From assembly GCA_937980205.1 (NCBI GenBank), contig CALJKW010000078.1, positions 186,001 through 250,000 on the forward strand: a stretch of 64,000 nucleotides of DNA, given 5' to 3'. The notes under the pieces are model-generated. The model was not told where the DNA came from. It saw only the letters and a list, made by a program, of their open reading frames with translations, and did not search any database. The first letter of the stretch is position 1, and each line of letters opens with the position of its first letter. A program made the translations under genes and the position numbers. Shown here in pieces: positions 42,756 to 49,764 of the stretch. Origin of the DNA: an uncultured Myxococcales bacterium (lineage in GTDB: Bacteria > Myxococcota > Myxococcia > Myxococcales > Myxococcaceae).

Positions 42756-43736
42756 ATGGAGACGGCAAAGGTTGATCTTCGCAAGCTGCAACTGTTGAAC
42801 GACCGCATCACGCAGGTCATCGACGCGCTGAACCAGGTGCGCTCTTCGGCCCACGGATTTACGTCGCAGCCCTCCTGGCAGGGCTGGAGCTGGGGCCAGG
42901 GCAACAACTGGCAGAGCTGGTCGCAGCCCTGGTCGTGGTCGCAGCCGTGGAGCTGGTCGCAGCCCTCCTGGCAGTCGCAGCCGTGGAGCTGGGGCTCGCA
43001 GCAGTGGCAGGGCCCGCAGTCCTGGCAGCAGCCGTGGGGCTGGTCGCAGCCTCAGTGGCAGTCGCAGCCGTGGAGCTGGGGCTCGCAGCAGCAGTGGCAG
43101 GGCCCGCAGTCCTGGCAGCAGCCGTGGGGCTGGTCGCAGCAGCCCTCCTGGCAGTCGCAGCCGTGGAGCTGGGGCTCGCAGCAGTGGCAGGGCCCGCAGT
43201 CCTGGCAGCAGCCGTGGGGCTGGTCGCAGCCTCAGTGGCAGTCGCAGCCGTGGAGCTGGGGCTCCCAGCAGCAGTGGCAGGGCCCGCAGCAGTCGTGGCT
43301 GAGCAGCAGCCCGTGGCAGTGGCAGTCGTGGAGCGGCCCGCAGGGCTGGACGCCGTGGAGCGGCGGCCCGCAGGCGTGGAGCGCTCCGTGGGCGCCGTGG
43401 TCGCAGCAGCCGTGGGCGACCGGCCCGCAGCAGGGCCAGCAGCAGCAGCCGTCGCAGCAGCAGGGCTCCTCGTCGCAGCCGCCGCCCGCCGGCGCGCAGG
43501 CGACGGGCCCGACGGCTCCCGTGATTCCGCAGAGCGGCTGGACGCAGCCGCAGCCCGGCCTGAGCCACACGCCGGGTGACGAGTCCTCGCCGTGGCAGCC
43601 GCGCTGGGGCCAGCCGTGGGGCCCGGGCCCGCTCCCGTACGCACAGGCGCTGCAGCTCGGCCAGCAGTTCCCGTGGGGCTGGGGCCCGAACGGCCCGAGC
43701 GGCCCGAGCGGCTCCAGCGGCCCGAACGGCGCCTGA
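42756..43736 (+). CDS. Tryptophan-rich (15%) repeat protein, prion-like composition
   Basis: 326 residues. An N-terminal amphipathic helix (METAKVDLRKLQLLNDRITQ, to residue ~32) precedes a region of Trp, Gln, Ser, Pro and Gly only: by eye 50 Trp in 326 residues. Four units of 29 or 31 residues with the core WQSQPWSWGSQQ, WQGPQSWQQPWGWSQ repeat. The tail turns Gly/Pro/Asn-rich. No signal is present. Low-complexity Q/S/W/G sequence is typical of proteins that form condensates or amyloid-like assemblies. It follows hsp20 by 29 bp in the same direction. Not a family I recognise. Confidence 0.8.
   Translation: METAKVDLRKLQLLNDRITQVIDALNQVRSSAHGFTSQPSWQGWSWGQGNNWQSWSQPWSWSQPWSWSQPSWQSQPWSWGSQQWQGPQSWQQPWGWSQPQWQSQPWSWGSQQQWQGPQSWQQPWGWSQQPSWQSQPWSWGSQQWQGPQSWQQPWGWSQPQWQSQPWSWGSQQQWQGPQQSWLSSSPWQWQSWSGPQGWTPWSGGPQAWSAPWAPWSQQPWATGPQQGQQQQPSQQQGSSSQPPPAGAQATGPTAPVIPQSGWTQPQPGLSHTPGDESSPWQPRWGQPWGPGPLPYAQALQLGQQFPWGWGPNGPSGPSGSSGPNGA
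42961..43289 (+). repeat. Near-perfect 180-bp-period direct repeat in the Trp-rich gene
   Basis: Bases 42961-43109 and 43141-43289 (149 bp) are identical except one base (G/C near 43265). The 180-bp higher-order unit is two smaller units of 87 and 93 bp (29 and 31 residues) that alternate. The near identity means a very recent duplication or ongoing homogenisation. Confidence 0.93.
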
Positions 43737-43753
43737 CAACTTCGTGCAGTACC

Positions 43754-43803
43754 GGGGCGGCGGCTCGAGCATGGCGCAGGCGGGCCGCCCCCCGTCCTTT
43801 TTC
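43754..43803 (+). terminator. Rho-independent terminator-like hairpin after the Trp-rich gene
   Basis: GGGGCGGC (43754-43761) pairs with GCCGCCCC (43784-43791) across a 22-base loop, followed by CCGTCCTTTTTC. A strong stem and T-tract 18 bp past the stop. It would lower expression of the small gene and Lon-domain gene relative to hsp20 and the Trp-rich gene. Confidence 0.6.
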
Positions 43804-43827
43804 TGAAGCACCCGACAGGAGACGACC

Positions 43828-44013
43828 ATGAGCCCGAGCGAAACCGTCAACGCCGCGCTGAAGGGCGGCTCTGTCGAAGAAGTGACTGACGACGGTGCGG
43901 TGACGCTGCGGCTGCCGACCGGCGCCTGCGAAGTCGTGTGGATTCCGCTGGAGCACGTCATCCGCATCCGCGCGGTGCTCGCCCGGACGCGCGCCGAGCG
44001 GAGCTCCTCCTGA
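43828..44013 (+). CDS. Small beta-rich protein of unknown function
   Basis: 61 residues. MSPSETVNAALKGGSVEEVT, then DDGAVTLRLPTGACEVVWIP and a final basic helix (RIRAVLARTRAERSSS). CAGGAGACGACC before the ATG supplies a Shine-Dalgarno (AGGAG). Its stop overlaps the start I choose for the TPR-Lon gene, so it may be coupled to it. Shape suggests a small beta-barrel or strand-helix domain; no family recognised. Confidence 0.65.
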   Translation: MSPSETVNAALKGGSVEEVTDDGAVTLRLPTGACEVVWIPLEHVIRIRAVLARTRAERSSS

Positions 44014-45947
44014 ACCACCTGTCCCACGCCCGCGTCCTCGTCGAGCTGGGAGAGCTGCCGGAAGCCGAGCTCGCGATCACCGAGGTGCTCGACGAGCACC
44101 CCGACGACCTCGACGCGATGTCGCTCTTCGCGAAGGTGAAGCACATGAAGGGCGAGCTCTCGCAGGCGGTCGCCTGCTGGGCGCACATCGCGACGCGTTC
44201 GCCGCCTCCGGAAGCAGCGCAGCAGCAGCTCGCGAGCATTCTGCAGCTCGCGCTCGACCCGCAGCGCGGCGCTGGAGAGTTCCTCGCGCTCGGCCAGCTG
44301 CAGCTCGTGCGCAAGCCGGCGGCGTACCTCGAGCTCGAGCACGCGTTCTCGGCGTTCGTGCAGCGCAAGGTCGACGAGGCCCGCGCGCGCTGCGACGCCG
44401 TCGCGCGCAAGAACCAGAGCAAAGATCGCGACACGTACAAGCTCGCGGTGCTCGCCGACGCGTGGATCTGCGAGCTCGCCGGAGAGCTCGAGGCCGCGTG
44501 CGACGTCCTCGAGCGGCTCGGCACCGAGCGCGGCTTCGAGGCCGACACCGACCGCGTCGTCGCGCTCGAGCGCATCTACGAGCGGCTCGGCACTCCCGAC
44601 AAGCTCGAGGCGGCGCTGCACATCTGCCAGTTCCTCGAGAAGAAGCACCAGCGGCTGTCGACGCTGTCACGCCTCGCGGCGCTGCACCGGCGCCTGGGCA
44701 ACTTCGGCAGGGCCCTCGAGCTCGAGGTCCAGTACGACGCCGCGTTCAAGAGCCGCATGCACCGGCCGACGTTCGGCGAGGTCGTGGCCGTCGCCGCCCA
44801 GAAGTACGTCCCGCTCTCGAAGCTGGTGACGCTGAAGTTCGTGGAGAAGGAGCTGCACGCCGAGCCCTCTCGCCGCGAGCAGGGCCTCGCGCTGGCGCTG
44901 AGCGGCAACCTCGGCGACTCGGCCGCCGCGTTCCTCGCCACGAACGAGCTGCTCGACGCGAAGTACCTGGCCGACCTCTCGGCGCTGTCCGGTGCGCCCG
45001 AAGCGGCCGCCCTGCTCTACCGCGACGTGCTCGAGCGCGACATGACCGACGTGCGCGTCATCGCGTGGATGCTGGATCACCACGCGCGCCACGGCTCGGA
45101 CACCGTCGCCGACGTGTTCAAGAAGCCCGAGCTCGCGACGCAGGCGCGCGAGCTGCTGCTGCAGTCGGTGCGCACGGCTCCGAACCGCGCCGCCACGTGG
45201 AGGCAGCTCGCGACGGTCTACGCGCTGTCGGCCGAGCACAACGAGGCGCGGCGCTGCCGCGAGCGCGCCGAGACGCTCGAGGCCACCGCGAAGCGCGACG
45301 AGCGGCCCATCGGTCGCGCGCTCGCCGCTGCGGTCTACCGCTTCGTCGGCAGCGCGAAGGGCCTGGTGCACGAGGTCTGGGCCAGCCGCGAGGTCGCGCC
45401 CGCCGGCACCGGAGGCACCCTGCCCGACGGCCGCATCCTCGGGAACCTGCCGGCCGAGATGCGGGCCGCGGTGCAGAGCACGTTCCTCTCCACGCGCGAG
45501 TACGCGCGGTCGAAGTTCCCGCATCTGACGCACGACCTGCTCGACTACACGTACACGTACAAGGTGACGAAGGACGACGAGCCGTCGCACGGGCTCTCGG
45601 CGGGGCTGCCGACGGCGCTGGCCTTCCTCTCGGTGTTCCTGCAGAAGCCGCTGCCGCAGTCGATGTGCGCGAGCGGCTGCGTGGTGGCGGATGCGCACGA
45701 CGTCGTGTCGCTGCGCTCGGTCGGTGACACCGAGCACAAGGTGAAGGCGGCGTACAACCGGAACCTGAAGCAGCTGCTGCTGCCGCAGGCGAACCGCAGT
45801 GAGCTCGAGGCCAACGCGCGGATCCCCGCGTCGGTGCGCGAGGACCTCGTGCGGTACGTGTCGGATCTCGACGAGGCGGTGAAGCTCGTGTGGGGCGACG
45901 AGGTGCTGCACGAGACCACGCCGCTGACGCTCGTCGCGTCGGCTTGA
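44010..45947 (+). CDS. TPR array fused to a Lon-type (S16) protease domain
   Basis: 645 residues from a CTG at 44010 that overlaps the previous stop (CTGA) and has GGAG 6 bases before it; a GTG at 43938 is the first conventional start but would overlap the small gene by 76 bp. Residues 5-400 are TPR helices (LGELPEAELAITEVLDEHPD, RRLGNFGRALELEVQYDAAF). The last ~140 residues match the Lon proteolytic domain: EPSHGLSAGLPTALAFLS with the catalytic Ser530 and GDTEHKVKAAYNRNLKQLLL with Lys577, the Ser-Lys dyad at a Lon-like spacing, then PASVREDLVRYVSDLDEAVK. No AAA+ module, so substrates would come from the TPR part or a separate unfoldase such as the FtsH or MoxR proteins. Confidence 0.85.
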   Translation: MNHLSHARVLVELGELPEAELAITEVLDEHPDDLDAMSLFAKVKHMKGELSQAVACWAHIATRSPPPEAAQQQLASILQLALDPQRGAGEFLALGQLQLVRKPAAYLELEHAFSAFVQRKVDEARARCDAVARKNQSKDRDTYKLAVLADAWICELAGELEAACDVLERLGTERGFEADTDRVVALERIYERLGTPDKLEAALHICQFLEKKHQRLSTLSRLAALHRRLGNFGRALELEVQYDAAFKSRMHRPTFGEVVAVAAQKYVPLSKLVTLKFVEKELHAEPSRREQGLALALSGNLGDSAAAFLATNELLDAKYLADLSALSGAPEAAALLYRDVLERDMTDVRVIAWMLDHHARHGSDTVADVFKKPELATQARELLLQSVRTAPNRAATWRQLATVYALSAEHNEARRCRERAETLEATAKRDERPIGRALAAAVYRFVGSAKGLVHEVWASREVAPAGTGGTLPDGRILGNLPAEMRAAVQSTFLSTREYARSKFPHLTHDLLDYTYTYKVTKDDEPSHGLSAGLPTALAFLSVFLQKPLPQSMCASGCVVADAHDVVSLRSVGDTEHKVKAAYNRNLKQLLLPQANRSELEANARIPASVREDLVRYVSDLDEAVKLVWGDEVLHETTPLTLVASA

Positions 45948-45999
45948 CGCCGCCCTGTTGGGTGTCGATGAGAGAGGGCAGGCGTATGCTCGACTCGTC

Positions 46000-47340
46000 A
46001 TGACGCGACGTGAACCGCATCCCAACGGCCAGCCGGGTGAGCCTCACCCGGTGCGCGACCGAAAGGTGGTCTACGCGACCGACTTCACCGGCGACGTGAA
46101 GCGCGGGCTCGAGCTCGCGACGCGGCTGGCGGCCGAACGCGCCGCGACGCTCGTGGTGCTGCACGTGGTGCCGTTCGACCCTTCCGAGGGCGAGGGGCTC
46201 TTGCACCGCGCGGCGGCGTTTCACGACGAGCCCGGGCGAAGGCTCGCCGGCCTCGTGCCCGACGACCCGGGCGTTCCCTACCTCCACGTGCTCGAGCTCG
46301 GCGACCCCGAGGCGTGCATCGCCGGCTTCGCCGAGCGCGAGCGGGTCGACCTGCTCGTGATGGAGGCGCGCCCTCACCACCCGCTGCGGCGCGCGCTCGG
46401 GCGAAGCCTCGTCGAGCGCCTGCTCGGCCGGGTGCCGTGCCCGCTCGTGACGTTCCGGCCCGCGCCTGCTCCCGCCCCGCCGGCGAGGCCGCGCAGCGAG
46501 CGCGCCGCCCTGCGCCCCGAGGTGCTCACCACGCTGCTCAACGCGCGCGTCGACGCCCTGCTCAGCCTGCTGCACCTGCGCGAGGAGGCCGCGCTCGGAA
46601 TCGCTGCGTCGTCATCGGTGCGCGACGGCATCGCGGGGCTGTACCGCGCCGAGCGCTACGGCGCCGACCGCTGCCTCACCGCCCGCATGCGCGAGCTGCT
46701 GGAGCTCGAGCTCGCCGAGCACCAGCGCGCGCTGGGCGCGATCGGTCTCGAGGTGATCGCCGGCGGCGCGCCGCTGGTGCAGCTCGGCGTCGGTGCGAGG
46801 CACGACGCCGCCTGGGAGCGCTTCGCGCGGCGGGTCGAGGAACGCGGCAGCGCCGTCTCGGTGCTGCTGGAGCCGACCGACCCTCGAGGCGACGTCGAGT
46901 GCGTGACCGTCGCCGCGACGATGCAGCGCCTGGCGGACCTCGACGTGGTGCTCGCGGTGGCGTTCGACTCGAGGCGCAACTTCCTGCGCATCCTCGGCCA
47001 GCCCGGCCCGGTGACGTCGGCCGAGACGTACGCCTTCGACCGCGACGGCATGATGCTCTCGAACAGCCGCTTCCCCGACCAGCTGCGGCAGGCCGGGCTC
47101 CTGCCGCCCGACCCCGGCGCGCAGGCCGCCGGCCGCGTCCGCCTGTGCGACCCCTCGGTAGAGCAGCGCCCGCTGACGCGCATGGCCGCCGCGGCGACCG
47201 CCGGCATCGACGGCTGCGACTGGTCGGGCTACCGCGACTACCGCGGCGTCGAGGTCGTCGGCGCGTGGCGCTGGCTCGAAGAGGTCGGCTTCGGCGTCGC
47301 GGTCGAGATGGACCGCGCGCGCGCGGCAAGCGGACGCTGA
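46000..47340 (+). CDS. Universal stress protein domain fused to a Cache-like sensor domain
   Basis: 446 residues. Residues ~20-155 are a UspA fold (KVVYATDFTGDVKRGLELAT, TLVVLHVVPF, ERVDLLVMEARPHHPLRRAL, VPCPLVTFR). The C-terminal ~170 residues resemble the Cache-type ligand-binding region of adenylate cyclases: SAETYAFDRDGMMLSNSRFP, then DPGAQAAG, LTRMAAAATAGIDG and YRDYRGVEVVGAWRWLEEVG. There is no membrane segment, so the Cache-like part would be cytoplasmic. The fusion is unusual. It lies 52 bp after the TPR-Lon gene and may read through from it. Confidence 0.78.
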   Translation: MTRREPHPNGQPGEPHPVRDRKVVYATDFTGDVKRGLELATRLAAERAATLVVLHVVPFDPSEGEGLLHRAAAFHDEPGRRLAGLVPDDPGVPYLHVLELGDPEACIAGFAERERVDLLVMEARPHHPLRRALGRSLVERLLGRVPCPLVTFRPAPAPAPPARPRSERAALRPEVLTTLLNARVDALLSLLHLREEAALGIAASSSVRDGIAGLYRAERYGADRCLTARMRELLELELAEHQRALGAIGLEVIAGGAPLVQLGVGARHDAAWERFARRVEERGSAVSVLLEPTDPRGDVECVTVAATMQRLADLDVVLAVAFDSRRNFLRILGQPGPVTSAETYAFDRDGMMLSNSRFPDQLRQAGLLPPDPGAQAAGRVRLCDPSVEQRPLTRMAAAATAGIDGCDWSGYRDYRGVEVVGAWRWLEEVGFGVAVEMDRARAASGR

Positions 47341-47396
47341 AGGTCTCGTCCCAGCGGTTTGGTGTCGAGCGTTTGCGCACGGTAATTTCCGCTGCG

Positions 47397-49367
47397 GTGC
47401 GCTCCCGAGTCATTGGCCTGGCAATGGTCACCTTCATCGGATCTTCGGTCGCGAGCGCCGGCCAGTACACCGGGCCCTACCCCACGTTGGACCCCGACAA
47501 GCGGGTCTGGCGCGTCGGAAGCAGCTCGCAGGCCGCGGGAACCGGCATCCGCTACCAGTTCGTGAACAGGGGGCCGGCGACGACGCTTCGCGCGATCATG
47601 TGGCGAAATGGAGCCGAGCACGCGGCCGGCACGTGGAGCTTGCAGCTCGCCGAGGGTTTGGGACCAGGGCAGCTGATCACCTCCGCGTCGCAATCGATGA
47701 CGCCTCACGCGTGGAACACGTGGACCTTCGCCACCGGAGTCCCCCTGCCGCACGACGCGGCGATGTCGCTCGACCTGACCCCGGTCAACGGCGCCGACCT
47801 CGAGTTCATCAACACGGGCACGCTCTATGGTCCGGCGCAGCGCGGAAACGTGACGCCGGCCGATGATGTTCGCCCCCAAGGGGCACACCTTCTCGGCGGC
47901 TGGGGCTACACGGAGGCGACGCTCGTCTTCATCCTCGATGGCGTCGATCCGTTCGCGCCAGCGACCTGCGTCGGCGCGGATCGCTCGCGTGTCTCTGGCT
48001 GGCCCTACGACGACTTCGACGACGTCGTCGTCGCGGCCGGAGCGACGACGTCTCAGACGGCCATCTGGATCTCTCCGACCAGCAACCCCTTCAAGTCGGC
48101 GCTGGGCACGTTCTCGTTCTGGCTGAAGGACGTGACGGCCTCCGAGGTGTGGGCTGATTTCTCGGGCCCCTCACTTCCCGCAGTCTCTTTGCGTCTCTTC
48201 GACAACGTCCCCACGTTTCCCTCGGGGGGGTTGAAGTGGAGTGCAGTCTTCGGTCCCGCTTTCGCTCCGGGCTCGAACACGTTCACCGTGACCTTGCGAC
48301 CTGTCGGCGGCTCGCTGACGGTGCGGAGGTGGACCACCACGCTGCCGGTCGGCGGGCCATGTGATCCGATCGCCAGAGCGACCTGGGGCGGCTCTGGCGC
48401 CCACGCCGGCTCGCGCATCGATGCCGATCTCATGTTTGGGTACGTCGACTGCGCCACCGCCGTCTACTACCGCGATGCGGACGGCGATGGCTTCGGCGAC
48501 GCGCGGGCGGGCAGTGAGCACTGCTGGGAGTGGGTAGGTGTTCCGCCCGGCTACGTCGCCAACGATGGCGACTGCGATGATGCGAACGCCAATCGACACC
48601 CGAACGCTGTCGAGATCTGCAACGGCCTCGATGATGACTGTGACGGGTTCACCGATGCGCAGGATGTCGGTCTGAGCGTCGTCCCCTGCGAGCTCGATGA
48701 GGGCGTGTGCTCAGGCGCTCTTCATTCGGCCTCGACCTGTGTCGCGGGGACCTGGAGGAGCTGCACCTCAGCCAGCTACGGCGCGTCCTACGAAGCCACC
48801 GAGCTCACCTGCGACGGGCTGGACAACGACTGCGATGGCACGGTCGACGAGGTGACCGCCGGGCCGCTCTGCGTGAATCAGCTCGGCGTCTGCGCCGGAA
48901 GTCGCTCGCGCGTCTGCAGCCAGGCGCAATGGGTCGCGTGCAGCCAGGCAGAGCTTCCCGCGACGTGGCAGCTGAAGGAGACGTCGTGCGACGGCGCCGA
49001 CAACGACTGCGACGGCCAGAGCGACGATCAGGACACCGACCTGATCCGTGCCTCGTGCGAACAGCAGCTCGGCGTCTGCGCCGGCTCACAGCACAGCCGC
49101 AGCCAGTGTCGCGCGTCTGGGTGGGAAAGCTGCGGACCGACGCAGTACGGCTCCGCGTACGAGGAGCTCGAATCCCGCTGCGATGCACTCGACAACGACT
49201 GCGACGGGATCGTCGACGAGGGGTGCGCGGGACGACCCGCAGCCTGTGGACCCGACGCCATCTGTGAGTTTCGGTCAGCATCCTGCGGCATGACGGCGGC
49301 AGGCCCATGCCTGCTGCTGGCCGTGCTCGCGATTCGCCGGCGCCCCCCGCGCCGGCCGCGGGCGTGA
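47397..49367 (+). CDS. Secreted MopE-like protein with DDDCDG repeats and MYXO-CTERM-like tail
   Basis: 656 residues from the GTG at 47397, which gives a proper signal peptide (VRSRVIGLAMVTFIGSSVASA); a TTG at 47373 and an ATG at 47424 are alternatives. The first ~320 residues are beta-rich with WNTWTFATGVPLP-type strands. The second half has repeated metal-binding motifs: DADGDGFGD, GDCDDANANRHPNAVEICNG, then LDDDCDGFTD, LDNDCDGTVDE and LDNDCDGIVDE, as in MopE-like Cu-binding regions. A short hydrophobic and Arg-rich tail (LLLAVLAIRRRPPRRP) ends it. Likely surface-exposed; G+C somewhat below its neighbours. Confidence 0.8.
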   Translation: MRSRVIGLAMVTFIGSSVASAGQYTGPYPTLDPDKRVWRVGSSSQAAGTGIRYQFVNRGPATTLRAIMWRNGAEHAAGTWSLQLAEGLGPGQLITSASQSMTPHAWNTWTFATGVPLPHDAAMSLDLTPVNGADLEFINTGTLYGPAQRGNVTPADDVRPQGAHLLGGWGYTEATLVFILDGVDPFAPATCVGADRSRVSGWPYDDFDDVVVAAGATTSQTAIWISPTSNPFKSALGTFSFWLKDVTASEVWADFSGPSLPAVSLRLFDNVPTFPSGGLKWSAVFGPAFAPGSNTFTVTLRPVGGSLTVRRWTTTLPVGGPCDPIARATWGGSGAHAGSRIDADLMFGYVDCATAVYYRDADGDGFGDARAGSEHCWEWVGVPPGYVANDGDCDDANANRHPNAVEICNGLDDDCDGFTDAQDVGLSVVPCELDEGVCSGALHSASTCVAGTWRSCTSASYGASYEATELTCDGLDNDCDGTVDEVTAGPLCVNQLGVCAGSRSRVCSQAQWVACSQAELPATWQLKETSCDGADNDCDGQSDDQDTDLIRASCEQQLGVCAGSQHSRSQCRASGWESCGPTQYGSAYEELESRCDALDNDCDGIVDEGCAGRPAACGPDAICEFRSASCGMTAAGPCLLLAVLAIRRRPPRRPRA

Positions 49368-49449
49368 GGGGGTGCGGCCCTCTACGAGAAAATGTCGGTA
49401 CCTACGATCCGCGAAGTACCGACCCTTTCTCGTAGTGCCGTGCACCCCC
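49368..49449. terminator. Long bulged hairpin just after the MopE-like gene
   Basis: Three nested perfect stems, GGGGGTGC/GCACCCCC (8), CTACGAGAAA/TTTCTCGTAG (10) and GTCGGTAC/GTACCGAC (8), are separated by symmetric internal loops of 6 and 2 bases around a 14-base loop. It starts at the base after the stop. It could end transcription from either side or be a small fold-back element. The 397-bp region 49368-49764 otherwise holds only the doubtful remnant listed next. Confidence 0.55.
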
Positions 49450-49489
49450 GCACCGGCCCCCCCGCGCACGTCCTTCGGCCGCGACGGAT

Positions 49490-49731
49490 CTCGAGCACTC
49501 GGTGACTCGACGAACCTCATCCTTCGCACCGGCGAGTACTCGGTGAGCGGAGCGACTGTGACGCTCGTCGACATGCTGAGCGCGCGATCGCCGGCACGAA
49601 GCTCGACCGCAGCGTGAACGTCCCGTTCGACGCGCCGCCGGTCACGCCGCAGATCGAAGTCGTCGACGAATCGACGCTCGTCGGCGCACGCCCAGCGCTG
49701 CGAGACCGCCGCGCGCTGCGCTGCGGGTGAA
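49490..49731 (+). pseudogene. Possible frameshifted gene remnant
   Basis: One frame reads LILRTGEYSVSGATVTLVDM, and after about 49583 a different frame reads AIAGTKLDRSVNVPFDAPPV followed by TPQIEVVDESTL. The two peptides fit end to end with a one-base deletion or two-base insertion near 49583. No start codon or signal is convincing. It may be chance. Confidence 0.25.
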
Positions 49732-49764
49732 GCAGCGCTCCAGGTCCGACGGCCCCTGAAGAGC

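Noticed and set aside
42714..44648. 644-codon minus-strand frame opposite the Trp-rich gene
   Set aside because: The long Leu/Arg/Pro repeat is a reverse image of the Trp/Gln repeat. The plus-strand has a signal-free start, helix and operon order.
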